Positions 8,659 to 15,244 of a stretch of 54,102 nt of DNA are shown here, piece after piece; the stretch's first letter is position 1, and each line of letters opens with the position of its first letter. The position numbers and the translations under genes were made by a program. The stretch is from a virus, in IMG/VR virus record IMGVR_UViG_3300012988_000019, positions 1-54,102 of that record. One strand, written 5' to 3'. Under the pieces are notes generated by a model that ran no database searches, was not told the DNA's origin, and saw only the letters and a program-made list of their open reading frames with translations.

Positions 8659-8901
8659 TCAGGCCCGCTGAAGCGAGGCCGTACGGCTGATGTAGATCGG
8701 GAAGTCGTACTCCTCGACTCGAACCTCGATGGACTGTCGAGAGTTCGTGGGGGTCGCGGAGATCAGTGTCAGGGGCTCAGGCTCACCCTTGACGTTGTGG
8801 AGGAAGCGCGTCCCCTGCGCTCCGACCAGGTTAGTTGCCGGGAAGAACTTCTCCTTAGACCAGTCATTGGTCCCCGGCAGCTCGAATCGTCGTGCGGTCA
8901 T
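8659..8901 (-). CDS. Small hypothetical protein
   Basis: 80 residues, mixed alpha/beta, no signal sequence or cysteines; not recognised. The ATG at 8901 lies 7 bases after a -10 box, so the mRNA is leaderless or nearly so. It ends 12 bases before the surface-protein gene, so it is the promoter-proximal partner of that gene. Confidence 0.65.
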   Translation of the reverse strand: MTARRFELPGTNDWSKEKFFPATNLVGAQGTRFLHNVKGEPEPLTLISATPTNSRQSIEVRVEEYDFPIYISRTASLQRA

Positions 8902-8908
8902 AGCAGTA

Positions 8909-8937
8909 ATACTAGGCTACTGCGTACCGGATGTCAA
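8909..8937 (-). promoter_or_regulatory. Promoter, near-leaderless
   Basis: -35 TTGACA (8937-8932), 17-base spacer, -10 TAGTAT (8914-8909), ATG 7 bases on. The -35 box overlaps the true stop of the upstream frameshifted gene. Confidence 0.65.
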
Positions 8938-9432
8938 CGACGAATCGAGTGCCGGAGCGGGAACTTCATCCGGTTCCACACCCGGTTGGTGAGCCGCATC
9001 GCGACCCAGAGCGGAACCACCTTCTTCACCCACTTCCTCTCCTCGCTGAGGAGGTAGTAGGTCTTGCCGGCGTCGTTCGAACGCCTCGCCGCGGCGGCGG
9101 TTCTGCCAGATCATGTCGCCGACCCCGATCCAGTCCGCCGGGTCGGTCGTCAGCGGGTTGAGGTTCTCGAAGTTCAGCAGCCGCTGCAGGGTCTGCAGGC
9201 TGTACGAGGCCGACATGCCCGAGTGCCCCTGCTGGCTGAAGCGGATCACCAGGTCCATGATGTCGTACGCCATCTGGCGGTTCATCTTGTCCGAGCCGGG
9301 GTAGCCCATGCCGCTCAGCTCACGCATGGCGTGCAGCACGAGGTTGCTCTCGAAGCTGGCGTCGTAGTCGGAGTCCCGCCACTGCGGGAACTCAGCGCGG
9401 CGATCACGCAGGGGCTTGTCGCTGGTGATCAT
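8934..9432 (-). CDS. Conserved actinophage-type protein, frameshifted
   Basis: The ATG at 9432 overlaps the lipoprotein stop (TGATG). The first frame reads well to IWQNRRRGEAF (near 9079) and then turns into low-quality sequence ending at 8917. Skipping one base at 9078 opens a frame with natural composition (NDAGKTYYLLSEERKWVKKV, ending HSIRR, stop 8936-8934). The joined product of about 165 residues has the block MAYDIMDLVIRFSQQGHSGM, which I recall from other actinophage proteins of unknown function. Either a real +1 indel, a recoding site or a sequence error. No slippery heptamer was recognised. Confidence 0.6.
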
Positions 9433-9689
9433 CAGTCCTCCAGGTTGGCGCAGTGCTCGTCCCACTCGGGAACGCGCATCACGGCGTTGTAGTCACGGGT
9501 GGTGGTCGCGAAGGCGATGTCGTCGATGCACACCCGGGTGATGTTCGGGTGCTGGTCGACGTTGCCGTAGATCGTGATCTCGTCCGGCTCCTCGAACGGG
9601 ACGTTCTCGACGTCGTACTGCTGCGCGCAGCCCGCGGTCAGGGTGACCAGAGCCGCTGCTGCCAGCACGGCAGCGAGCCTCTTCTTCAT
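9432..9689 (-). CDS. Small lipoprotein
   Basis: 85 residues. A basic start (MKKRLAAVLA), a hydrophobic core and the lipobox LTAGC with Cys21 predict cleavage and lipidation, so the 64-residue mature part would sit on the outer face of the host membrane. It has two further cysteines (RVCIDD, EHCANL) that could pair. Phage-encoded lipoproteins often block DNA entry by superinfecting phages; here that role is inferred from the family habit and from the neighbouring wall-anchored protein. Confidence 0.75.
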   Translation of the reverse strand: MKKRLAAVLAAAALVTLTAGCAQQYDVENVPFEEPDEITIYGNVDQHPNITRVCIDDIAFATTTRDYNAVMRVPEWDEHCANLED

Positions 9690-9961
9690 CAGTTCTTCTT
9701 CTCCTCGGTGAGTCGTGCCATCTCGGTGTGGAAGCGCTCGACCAGCTCGTCGATCACGGCCGAGTCGATTGCGATGGGCTCCAGCGCCTCCCTGAGCGCT
9801 CTCTCAGCGTCCGCCCGCTCGATCAGGTCAGGCGAGGGCGCGATGCGTTCGAGGAACGCCCTGCGGACCGGGGCCGGCAGGTTGTACCAGCTGACGTCGC
9901 CCTGGCGCCGCTCGGTCTCGTACAGCTTCTGCGCCTTGGGCGTACGGGGGTCGTTCGGCAT
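9689..9961 (-). CDS. Hypothetical helical protein
   Basis: 90 residues, mostly charged helix, not recognised. Its start MPNDPRTPKAQKLYETERRQ is followed by DVSWYNLPAPVRRAF. It overlaps the lipoprotein start by one base and follows the 128-residue gene by three bases, so all are co-translated. No membrane segment. Confidence 0.6.
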   Translation of the reverse strand: MPNDPRTPKAQKLYETERRQGDVSWYNLPAPVRRAFLERIAPSPDLIERADAERALREALEPIAIDSAVIDELVERFHTEMARLTEEKKN

Positions 9962-9964
9962 CTG

Positions 9965-10351
9965 TCAGACCTCCTCGTCGAAGCCCAGCTCGATGAGCGC
10001 GGCCTTGAGCCCAGCGAGAGTACGGTGGCCCTCAGGCATCGGCAGGGTGTCGTCGACCTGGTGCCAGGCGCGGCGGAAGGCGTCGGCAGCTCGCGGCAGG
10101 TCATCCGCCTTGAACGCGCAGGGCCGGTCGAGGTACTGACCGAGCAGTGCGTGCAGCTTCACCGCCTCCTGGGCGCTGAGCGCGACGATGAGGCCCTTCT
10201 CCGTCACCCCGCTCTCCAGGAGGTTGACCTCGAGCCCCACACCGGGGCGGGTCTTGAGGGCGGTGAGGATGACCTCTCCCGTCTCGTTGGGGTCGGCCCC
10301 CAGGTTGTTCACCCGGGGCTTGCTGAGTGGTATGCGGCCGAGGTGCGTCAT
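9965..10351 (-). CDS. Hypothetical protein, first gene of surface operon
   Basis: 128 residues, alpha/beta, not recognised; contains GVGLEVNLLESG and ALSAQEAVKLHALLGQYLD. The ATG at 10351 starts exactly 6 bases after a -10 box, giving a leaderless mRNA. It leads the operon that includes the lipoprotein and the frameshifted gene. Confidence 0.65.
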   Translation of the reverse strand: MTHLGRIPLSKPRVNNLGADPNETGEVILTALKTRPGVGLEVNLLESGVTEKGLIVALSAQEAVKLHALLGQYLDRPCAFKADDLPRAADAFRRAWHQVDDTLPMPEGHRTLAGLKAALIELGFDEEV

Positions 10352-10357
10352 GGGACA

Positions 10358-10386
10358 AACTTACTCTCTCCATGGTTCCCTGTCAA
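10358..10386 (-). promoter_or_regulatory. Leaderless promoter
   Basis: -35 TTGACA (10386-10381), 17-base spacer, -10 TAAGTT (10363-10358); six bases then ATG 10351. Confidence 0.65.
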
Positions 10387-10397
10387 GGGTGCATCGT

Positions 10398-10467
10398 CAG
10401 CTTGATACAGTCCCACCCCCGATGCTCCGCAGGGGGAGTGAAGCATCGAGGGTGGGATCGTAAGCTG
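10398..10467. repeat. Long imperfect inverted repeat
   Basis: Arms of 16 bases (10411-10426 and 10442-10457) pair with one mismatch around a 15-base loop, and outer arms CAGCTT / AAGCTG (10398-10403, 10462-10467) extend it. It lies between convergent-free minus genes in a 338-base gap. No U-tract follows on either strand, so it may be a structured RNA, a processing site or a protein-binding cruciform. Confidence 0.55.
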
Positions 10468-10532
10468 ATGGCTGACTCGGCATACCATCCTCATCGGATC
10501 ATCTCCGGACCCTTGAGTCAGTTACCCCTCTC

Positions 10533-10559
10533 TCATTCTCTGCTGCCTGAGAGGACCAT
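10533..10559 (-). CDS. Possible 8-residue leader peptide with hidden ribosome site
   Basis: MVLSGSRE then stop. ATG 10559 has AGGAG 8 bases upstream, and that site is the 3' arm of a perfect hairpin GCTCCT / AGGAGC (10585-10580 with 10572-10567). A TATAAT (10602-10597) lies just upstream, although its -35 is poor. The rest of the gap 10352-10689 holds a TTGACA at 10678-10673 and no normal gene. Confidence 0.3.
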   Translation of the reverse strand: MVLSGSRE

Positions 10560-10689
10560 CGTGGGGGCTCCTTGTGCGTAGGAGCTATGACCGGGTATTA
10601 TACGATGTCCGGTGTTTGTATAAGCCTCGCCTCGCGGCGATGCATGAGAAATACTGCCATGCGGGGAGCTGGATGTCAAGGCCGGAGCT

Positions 10690-11067
10690 TCAGCTGCTCT
10701 GTCGGGCCCTGCGTCGCCTCGGCTTGGTCACCGTGCGGTTCTCCCTGCGGCTGTTGCGGCGCGCCTGGCGTTCGGCGTCGCGGCGAGCGTAGATGGTGAG
10801 GTTGCGCTCGACGTCGGACTCCCGAAGGTCGCCGATGAAGAGTCGTGAGCGCCCCTGCAGTTCACGACCCGTCTCGACGTCCTTCTTGCGCCCGTAGATG
10901 CCATCGGGCAGGAAGTACCCGTGCTTGCTGACGTGAGATGGCGTCAGGAGCAACCGGATGTCGCTCTTGACGGAGATGGGCTGGCCCTTCACGTAGATGA
11001 CGACCTCGACGTCACCATACTGCTCTTGGGCCTCAGCCAGGCGTTCTGCCAGCTGTGAGATACGCAT
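10690..11067 (-). CDS. Hypothetical basic-tailed protein
   Basis: 125 residues from ATG 11067 (MRISQLAERLAEAQEQYGDV). The first 90 residues are alpha/beta with EVVIYVKGQPISVKSDIRLL; the last 35 are very basic (RRDAERQARRNSRRENRT) and could bind nucleic acid. The start was chosen because longer versions begin inside the predicted -10 box. An 80-base leader separates promoter and ATG. Function unknown. Confidence 0.6.
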   Translation of the reverse strand: MRISQLAERLAEAQEQYGDVEVVIYVKGQPISVKSDIRLLLTPSHVSKHGYFLPDGIYGRKKDVETGRELQGRSRLFIGDLRESDVERNLTIYARRDAERQARRNSRRENRTVTKPRRRRARQSS

Positions 11068-11156
11068 GAGATACACCACTTCCGGATGAGAGATGTTGCC
11101 TTGCGGGTAGCACCAAATCTCCTCTCTCGAGCAGACAGTGGATCCTGAGCAAGGCA

Positions 11157-11185
11157 AATCTACTGCATCCGGTGTGGGATGTCAA
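11157..11185 (-). promoter_or_regulatory. Promoter
   Basis: -35 TTGACA (11185-11180), 17-base spacer, -10 TAGATT (11162-11157). The flank CGGCC before TTGACATCC recurs at 10678 and partly at 14291. It lies within the end of the upstream gene. Confidence 0.6.
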
Positions 11186-11388
11186 GGCCGGGGCTTCTGC
11201 TTACCCCCGGCGTGCTCGATGATGAACATGTCGAGCAGGTCTCGGTACATGTAGAAGGTGTCCCGCACGTCCGTGAGGCTGTCCGGCCTCGAGCGCGGGT
11301 CACTCACCTTGTCGTAGCGGTGGAACAGGTGGTCGAATCCGTGCATGTTCGTGAACAGCAGCATGCCCTTGGATCGCAGCTCATCCAC
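11182..11388 (-). CDS. Small hypothetical protein
   Basis: 68 residues, not recognised (MDELRSKGMLLFTNMHGFDH). Aromatic- and histidine-rich, soluble, likely helical. It overlaps the preceding gene by 8 bases and is last in the 12.9-11.2 kb operon; its end carries the -35 region of the next promoter. Confidence 0.6.
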   Translation of the reverse strand: MDELRSKGMLLFTNMHGFDHLFHRYDKVSDPRSRPDSLTDVRDTFYMYRDLLDMFIIEHAGGKQKPRP

Positions 11389-11914
11389 TGAAGTCCTCCA
11401 GCCTGGTGGTGCGCTCTAGCAGGAACCAGAAGCCGTGCCCCTCGACGAACCCCATCTGCACGACCCGGTAGCGATCTTGGAACCAGCTCTCCAGCTGACT
11501 CTCGGCCTGGTGGGTGGGCACTCCGCAGATGAACGCTTGCTGCGTGGGCGGGTCGATCTTGGGCTCGGGTGCCGGCTCCATGACCTTCGGCGAGGGCCAG
11601 GGGTCCGGGTGATGCACCTTCGCCTCGGGTCTCAGCGTGCAGCGAGCCACCTTGTTACCGAGCTGGACCTTCTGCATACAGAACATGTTGGATCGCCCCG
11701 GATTGAAGGGGTGGTACTCACCGGCCGGAACAGCCTCCTCGTCGGGCTCCTCAGAGTGAACCAGGCTCATCGAGTGGACCAGGTGGTTGCCATGGCGACC
11801 GCACGGTCGACTGATCGCCTCCTCACCCAGCGTCCAGACCGGCTGAATACAGTGTCCGCCCGGCTTGTCCGTGATATACGGGTGGACCTCGTTGAACGGA
11901 ATGATGCTAGCCAT
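11381..11914 (-). CDS. Hypothetical protein
   Basis: 177 residues from ATG 11914 behind GAAGGAGGACGC. It has histidines and cysteines suggesting metal binding in two places (GGHCIQPVW with RPCGRHGNHLVHS; MFCMQKVQLGNKVARCTL). The C-terminal 45 residues (QLESWFQDRYRVVQMGFVEG) form a small alpha/beta unit. Not recognised. Confidence 0.65.
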   Translation of the reverse strand: MASIIPFNEVHPYITDKPGGHCIQPVWTLGEEAISRPCGRHGNHLVHSMSLVHSEEPDEEAVPAGEYHPFNPGRSNMFCMQKVQLGNKVARCTLRPEAKVHHPDPWPSPKVMEPAPEPKIDPPTQQAFICGVPTHQAESQLESWFQDRYRVVQMGFVEGHGFWFLLERTTRLEDFSG

Positions 11915-11924
11915 GCGTCCTCCT

Positions 11925-12059
11925 TCAGTAGGTGCCAGCGGCAAGCGAAGCGAGGAGGAGCAGGCCGCCCATCCACACCATGAGGTAGTCCTCGTGCTTC
12001 AGGCCGAAGCCGATGGCGAGGCAGCCGAGCACGATCAGCAGCAGGATGAACAGGATCAC
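11925..12059 (-). CDS. Small two-helix membrane protein
   Basis: 44 residues from GTG 12059, which overlaps the previous stop (GTGA). Two hydrophobic helices (VILFILLLIVLGCLAIGF and WMGGLLLLASLAAG) flank a short charged loop KHEDY. Could be a holin-like or envelope-stress protein, but it lies far from the lysis genes. Function unknown. Confidence 0.6.
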   Translation of the reverse strand: MILFILLLIVLGCLAIGFGLKHEDYLMVWMGGLLLLASLAAGTY

Positions 12060-12532
12060 TGCTCCATCACCTGCTTGTGCAGCTCGTCGAGGAACTCCTT
12101 GTGATACTGCAGCGACCAGATGCGCTTGGCCACGTCCCGCTCCAGCCGGCCGACCGCGTCGTACCGGAAGGATCGCTGCCTGGTGCTGAAGGGCTGCAGC
12201 TCCCACTGGTGGATGATGTCCCGCAGCGGCTCGTAGTACCACCACCAGGTGAAGAACGGACCGAACGAGGTGTTCGTCTTGTACAGGAAGTTGTGCTCCG
12301 TGAGGCGCTCGATCAGCCCCAACAGCGCGCCCTGGGTGTGGATGTACGTCTCCTGCTCCTCGTGGAGCGCGCGGTCCTGGACCAGACCGCCGGCGGGGCG
12401 CATGTAGCCGGCCCACTGGGTGTACCGGACGGTGACGGGCGGCGTGTAGTCCGGCTGGCGGCGGTGAGCGGCAGCGGCACCGAAACGGAAGCCGAAGGTC
12501 AGCTCGCGGGGGTCGGGCAGGTGCTTTGTCAT
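12056..12532 (-). CDS. Hypothetical aromatic-rich protein
   Basis: 158 residues from ATG 12532, which overlaps the upstream stop (ATGA). Rich in Trp, Tyr and Phe (FGPFFTWWWYYEPLRDIIHQ); helical C-terminus (YHKEFLDELHKQVMEQ). Not recognised. Confidence 0.65.
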   Translation of the reverse strand: MTKHLPDPRELTFGFRFGAAAAHRRQPDYTPPVTVRYTQWAGYMRPAGGLVQDRALHEEQETYIHTQGALLGLIERLTEHNFLYKTNTSFGPFFTWWWYYEPLRDIIHQWELQPFSTRQRSFRYDAVGRLERDVAKRIWSLQYHKEFLDELHKQVMEQ

Positions 12533-12885
12533 CGCTGGGCCTCCGCCATCAGTCGGTCGATCTCCGCGGCGATCAGGGCGCCGGCACGGGCGAGCTCGTG
12601 GATGCGGTCCTCCGGCGTCGGCTTCCAGGCGTACGGCGACCACGGCCAGAGGATGGGCAGCGATCCGAGGGAGGGCATGACCTTCCGGATGCGGTCGGGC
12701 ATGGCGTAGCAGAACGCGGCCAGCGACATCTCGTCGTTCTTGTTGGTCTCGAGGTCGTTCTGCAGTGTGTAGCCCTCGCCGCCCTCGATCTTCGGGGCGC
12801 GCATCCGGATGTACTCGTCCAGGATGACTCGGGGGCCGTTCTTCGGCAGGGGCTGGGGGGACTCGGCGTCGGGTGTGGTCGTCAT
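12529..12885 (-). CDS. dATP/dGTP diphosphohydrolase-domain protein
   Basis: 118 residues. The C-terminal half has the pattern of the Pfam family I recall as dGTP_diPhyd_N: SLAAFCYAMPDRIRK, LPILWPWSPYAWKPTP, and ELARAGALIAAEIDRL. Members in phages are annotated as dATP/dGTP diphosphohydrolase-domain proteins, but their reaction is not firmly known to me. The ATG starts 6 bases after a -10 box. It fits the phage's nucleotide-pool theme. Confidence 0.55.
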   Translation of the reverse strand: MTTTPDAESPQPLPKNGPRVILDEYIRMRAPKIEGGEGYTLQNDLETNKNDEMSLAAFCYAMPDRIRKVMPSLGSLPILWPWSPYAWKPTPEDRIHELARAGALIAAEIDRLMAEAQR

Positions 12886-12891
12886 GTGATC

Positions 12892-12920
12892 ATGCTATGG
12901 CATGCTGGGCTGGATGTCAA
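12892..12920 (-). promoter_or_regulatory. Leaderless promoter
   Basis: -35 TTGACA (12920-12915), 17-base spacer, -10 TAGCAT (12897-12892), six bases, ATG 12885. Confidence 0.65.
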
Positions 12921-13081
12921 CCTTCTTGTGCCCGGACGACTCGGAGTGGAAACGGGAATACGTGGTAGGGACTTTCCCCCGAGAGACACAGCAGCAGGCG
13001 CGAACTACCATCCGTTTCTTCCCCCCTCTCCATTGTCTATTTTTTCTCCGGGGGGGTTCATTCTCTTGGAGATTAAACACA

Positions 13082-13120
13082 ATGGAGAACAAACACATTC
13101 CGAGGAGGATCATTCCTTGA
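13082..13120 (+). CDS. Possible 12-residue leader peptide
   Basis: MENKHIPRRIIP. The ATG lies in the 3' arm of the inverted repeat 13028-13087, so folding could hide it. GGAG is 10 bases upstream. Its stop overlaps the next ATG (TGATG), and its 3' part carries the GAGGAGG that would serve that next ORF. Confidence 0.3.
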   Translation: MENKHIPRRIIP

Positions 13121-13242
13121 TGGAAAGCAAACCGAAGAGGAATGCAAGGGATCATCATCACAGGAAAGATAACAACAGATCATGCCCTCATGGATGCGAT
13201 CATATCGATCCGGCATATCATCATCGCCTCATCACTCAATGA
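13120..13242 (+). CDS. Possible 40-residue His/Cys-rich peptide
   Basis: MESKPKRNARDHHHRKDNNR followed by a CPHGCDH unit; seven or more histidines and CxxxC suggest metal binding. It is coupled to the upstream 12-codon ORF by TGATG. Codons (AAA, AGA, CAT) are A/T-richer than in other genes here. It is the only plus-strand candidate among minus genes in this stretch. Confidence 0.3.
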   Translation: MESKPKRNARDHHHRKDNNRSCPHGCDHIDPAYHHRLITQ

Positions 13243-13345
13243 CATCATGCTGGAATGATCAGGATATGATCAGAGATCAAGGATAGGCATGCGCGCGCAT
13301 CATCATCGCCTCATCATGCGATCATGCAGGAAGCAACAGCACAGG

Positions 13346-13468
13346 CATATATGCCCCCCTATATACCCCCCTATATACACCCCCCTATATAGGGCTCTAT
13401 ATATGACCCCTTATATACACCCCCTTATATGCCCCTGTATATACGGGTGTATATGTACAGCCCTATAC
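13346..13468. repeat. Phased TATATA array (10 units)
   Basis: TATA-type hexamers begin near 13346, 13360, 13372, 13386, 13398, 13412, 13426, 13438, 13450 and 13464; spacings are only 12 or 14 bases. Most are preceded by C-runs (CCCCCCTATATA). The regularity argues for a protein-binding or unwinding element. Confidence 0.7.
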
Positions 13469-13530
13469 GAGGCCCCTCTTATGGGCACACCAATATACCC
13501 CCTTCTAAGAGGGGGCATTATGGCGGGGTG

Positions 13531-13689
13531 TTATCGCTGGGACGGGGCAATCACCCGGGCGATTCCCTCGATGGTCCAGATGAAGAGCATCCCCATGGCG
13601 AGAAGGGCGAGGGCCCCGGCCACCCACCCATAGCAGATGACCAGGATGGCGATGATGGCGGAGCAGAGGAGGAAAGTCGCGATTCCCAT
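13531..13689 (-). CDS. Small two-helix membrane protein
   Basis: 52 residues: MGIATFLLCSAIIAILVICY, then GWVAGALALLAMGMLFIW, then a short amphipathic tail (EGIARVIAPSQR). Two membrane helices. ATG 13689 has AGGGG 8 bases upstream and lies 13 bases after the preceding stop. A small CCCCCT / AGGGGG hairpin (about 13498-13516) follows it. Function unknown. Confidence 0.65.
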   Translation of the reverse strand: MGIATFLLCSAIIAILVICYGWVAGALALLAMGMLFIWTIEGIARVIAPSQR

Positions 13690-13702
13690 GGTGTGGACCC
13701 CT

Positions 13703-13849
13703 TCAGCGGATGGTCTTGCGGCGGCGGGTGGTGCGGCGGCGACCCGACTTGGTGGTCGGTCGGGGGGAGACCTCGATCGGGGCGAAGGTCATGGATCGGA
13801 GCTCGGCCTGGCGGCGGTCGGAGGCGAGGGTGATCGGCGAGTTCGTCAT
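13703..13849 (-). CDS. Small Arg-rich protein
   Basis: 48 residues; the last 15 are almost all Arg, Lys and Thr (SGRRRTTRRRKTIR), suggesting nucleic-acid binding. The ATG follows a -10 box by 6 bases. The protein is first in a two-gene unit with the membrane protein downstream. Not recognised. Confidence 0.65.
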   Translation of the reverse strand: MTNSPITLASDRRQAELRSMTFAPIEVSPRPTTKSGRRRTTRRRKTIR

Positions 13850-13855
13850 ACCTGT

Positions 13856-13884
13856 ATCTTACCCCCTCAGCTCCGGATCGTCAA
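13856..13884 (-). promoter_or_regulatory. Leaderless promoter
   Basis: -35 TTGACG (13884-13879), 17-base spacer, -10 TAAGAT (13861-13856), six bases, ATG 13849. Confidence 0.65.
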
Positions 13885-13891
13885 GGCGAGG

Positions 13892-14254
13892 TCACCAGTA
13901 GAGGACCTCCTGGTCGGCGGTCACCGTGAAGGACTGCCCCTGGCCGTTGCCCTGGACTCGGGCGTCCCAGTAGCAGGGTCCCTCGGCGTCCTCGGTCTGG
14001 CAGGGCGCCATGCCGGCGGTGACCCCGGCGAGGTTGCTGTAGTCGAAGGTGATCGAGGTCCCCCCGTCCATGCGGTGAGTGGTGAAGTTCTCGTCGACCC
14101 AGAAGTCGGAGTCGATCTCGGCGGCGTGCTGGTCGGCGGTCCAGTAGCAGTTCTGGAGGACGGTCGCGCGGGAGTCGCACTCGGGGAGGTCCTGAGGCGT
14201 CGAGGGCGCGAAGAGGGAGGCGATGAGGGCGGCGAAGGCGAGGATCGTGGTCAT
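13892..14254 (-). CDS. Secreted four-cysteine protein
   Basis: 120 residues. A short signal peptide (MTTILAFAALIASLFA) is followed by a mature domain with four Cys (PECDSR, QNCYW, APCQTE, GPCYW) that could form two disulfides outside the cell. Acidic, beta-rich and Trp-containing. Possibly acts on the host surface; no homology recognised. Leaderless start. Confidence 0.7.
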   Translation of the reverse strand: MTTILAFAALIASLFAPSTPQDLPECDSRATVLQNCYWTADQHAAEIDSDFWVDENFTTHRMDGGTSITFDYSNLAGVTAGMAPCQTEDAEGPCYWDARVQGNGQGQSFTVTADQEVLYW

Positions 14255-14260
14255 GCCCTT

Positions 14261-14291
14261 ATTCTACCACCCTCCACACCCAGCTTGTCAA
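14261..14291 (-). promoter_or_regulatory. Leaderless promoter with long spacer
   Basis: -35 TTGACA (14291-14286), 19-base spacer, -10 TAGAAT (14266-14261), six bases, ATG 14254. Confidence 0.5.
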
Positions 14292-14356
14292 GGCCGGAGC
14301 CGCGAGCGCCGCGATTCTTGCCTAGGACGAGCAAGTATGGACTCGACACCAGAGAA

Positions 14357-14370
14357 CCCCTCCGGAGGGG
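14357..14370 (-). terminator. Palindromic hairpin CCCCTCCGGAGGGG
   Basis: A perfect 14-base palindrome directly after the stop of the 105-residue gene; weak U-tract, but the position suits a terminator. A CTTGC-N9-GCAAG repeat (about 14317-14335) lies beyond it. Confidence 0.5.
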
Positions 14371-14383
14371 GGTCCTGTGGCGG

Positions 14384-14701
14384 TCAGTCGTTCATGTGCG
14401 ACTCGAACTCCTCGTCGGTGAGGTCGATCTCGGTCCCGCAGCGCATGCACTCCCAGTAGAGCGCCTCGCGCGTCGGCATCTCCTCGAGAACCATGGACCC
14501 GGTGCGGCGGTCCTTCATGTCGCGGTCGCCGTGCTCGCAGGTGGCGGGGTCCTCGTCGCCCTCCGCCCAGTCCGACTCCTCGTACTCGGGGATGTCGCCC
14601 TCCCAGTCCATCTCCCCGTAGGAGGGGGAGTCCCAACCGAGGACCTCGCCGTCCTCGTTGCGGATGATGGACGAGTTGGCGGTGGGGAACATCATGGTCA
14701 C
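14384..14701 (-). CDS. Acidic protein with zinc-finger cysteines
   Basis: 105 residues; N-terminal two-thirds very acidic (DWEGDIPEYEESDWAEGDED), C-terminal CEHGD ... ECMRCGTEIDL resembling a zinc ribbon. ATG 14701 has GAGGAG upstream. The 55 bases before it hold CCCCCGCCGGGGG and a TAGAGT/TATACC -10-like stretch without a clear -35. Acidic zinc proteins can act as DNA mimics or inhibitors, but that is speculation. Confidence 0.65.
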   Translation of the reverse strand: MTMMFPTANSSIIRNEDGEVLGWDSPSYGEMDWEGDIPEYEESDWAEGDEDPATCEHGDRDMKDRRTGSMVLEEMPTREALYWECMRCGTEIDLTDEEFESHMND

Positions 14702-14756
14702 TCCTCGGGTTCATGCCCCCGGCGGGGGCGATGGGTATACTCTACCACATCCCGGA

Positions 14757-15029
14757 TCAGAGTCCATAGGTCTGGGTCTGCGTCTTCGGGGTCGGCACCG
14801 ATGCCCGGAACGCGTAGGTCGCCTGCTCGATGAGTCGGGCGGTCTGGGCGAGGTCCATCTCGAAGTCGACCACCTGTCCGGTGGTGGTGGTCATGGCGAC
14901 CCGGACTCGAGGCAGGTCCGCGGCCCCCTGGAAGATCGCCCTGCTCGCCTCGATCTTGTCAAGGTCCAGGTGGACCCGCTCCTCGGGCGGGGGCCAGGTC
15001 ATGGTGACCTTGCGCTTGCGCCGGAACAT
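14757..15029 (-). CDS. Small hypothetical protein
   Basis: 90 residues from ATG 15029, with GGGGGAGG upstream and overlapping the previous stop (ATGA). Begins with a basic patch MFRRKRKVTMTW and contains VAMTTTTGQVVDFEMDLAQT, an alpha/beta fold. Not recognised. Confidence 0.65.
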   Translation of the reverse strand: MFRRKRKVTMTWPPPEERVHLDLDKIEASRAIFQGAADLPRVRVAMTTTTGQVVDFEMDLAQTARLIEQATYAFRASVPTPKTQTQTYGL

Positions 15030-15238
15030 CAGACGTCCTCCCCCTGGAGCGCAGCGATGATCCCGGCGACCACCCCGTTCCGGATGGCGATGCACTGCTC
15101 GGGCGTGGAGTGCGGCGGGAAGATGATGTTCTCATCGACCTCGAGCGCGACGATCTCCATGATCTCCTCGAGGTTGTCCTCGATCGCCTGGGCGATCTGC
15201 GCATCGGTGGGCGGCATGGGCGTCGGGTTCGTCGTCAT
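15029..15238 (-). CDS. Small acidic helical protein
   Basis: 69 residues, helical and acidic (IAQAIEDNLEEIMEIVALEV). Leaderless ATG at 15238. Translationally coupled to the next gene. Not recognised. Confidence 0.65.
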   Translation of the reverse strand: MTTNPTPMPPTDAQIAQAIEDNLEEIMEIVALEVDENIIFPPHSTPEQCIAIRNGVVAGIIAALQGEDV

Positions 15239-15244
15239 ACCTAA

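Larger units (their letters stand above)
12921..13530. other. A/T-rich intergenic region, possible replication origin
   Basis: About 600 bases without a normal-sized gene. In order: an inverted repeat CTCCATTGT / ACAATGGAG (13028-13036, 13079-13087), two micro-ORFs, an 18-base direct repeat ATCATCATCGCCTCATCA (13217-13234 and 13299-13316) amid many GATC and ATCA words, then the phased TATATA array. Origin function is inference from A/T richness, direct repeats and iteron-like spacing. Confidence 0.45.

Noticed and set aside
11157-11157. Upstream start for the 10690 gene at 11157
   Set aside because: It would begin inside the predicted -10 box; ATG 11067 is downstream of the promoter.
13346-13468. 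CRISPR array
   Set aside because: Units are 12-14 bases with no spacer/repeat structure; too short and too regular.
13289-13633. Plus-strand frame through the TATATA array
   Set aside because: Composition (Pro-Ile-Tyr repeats) follows the DNA repeat; the 3' part overlaps a clear minus membrane protein.
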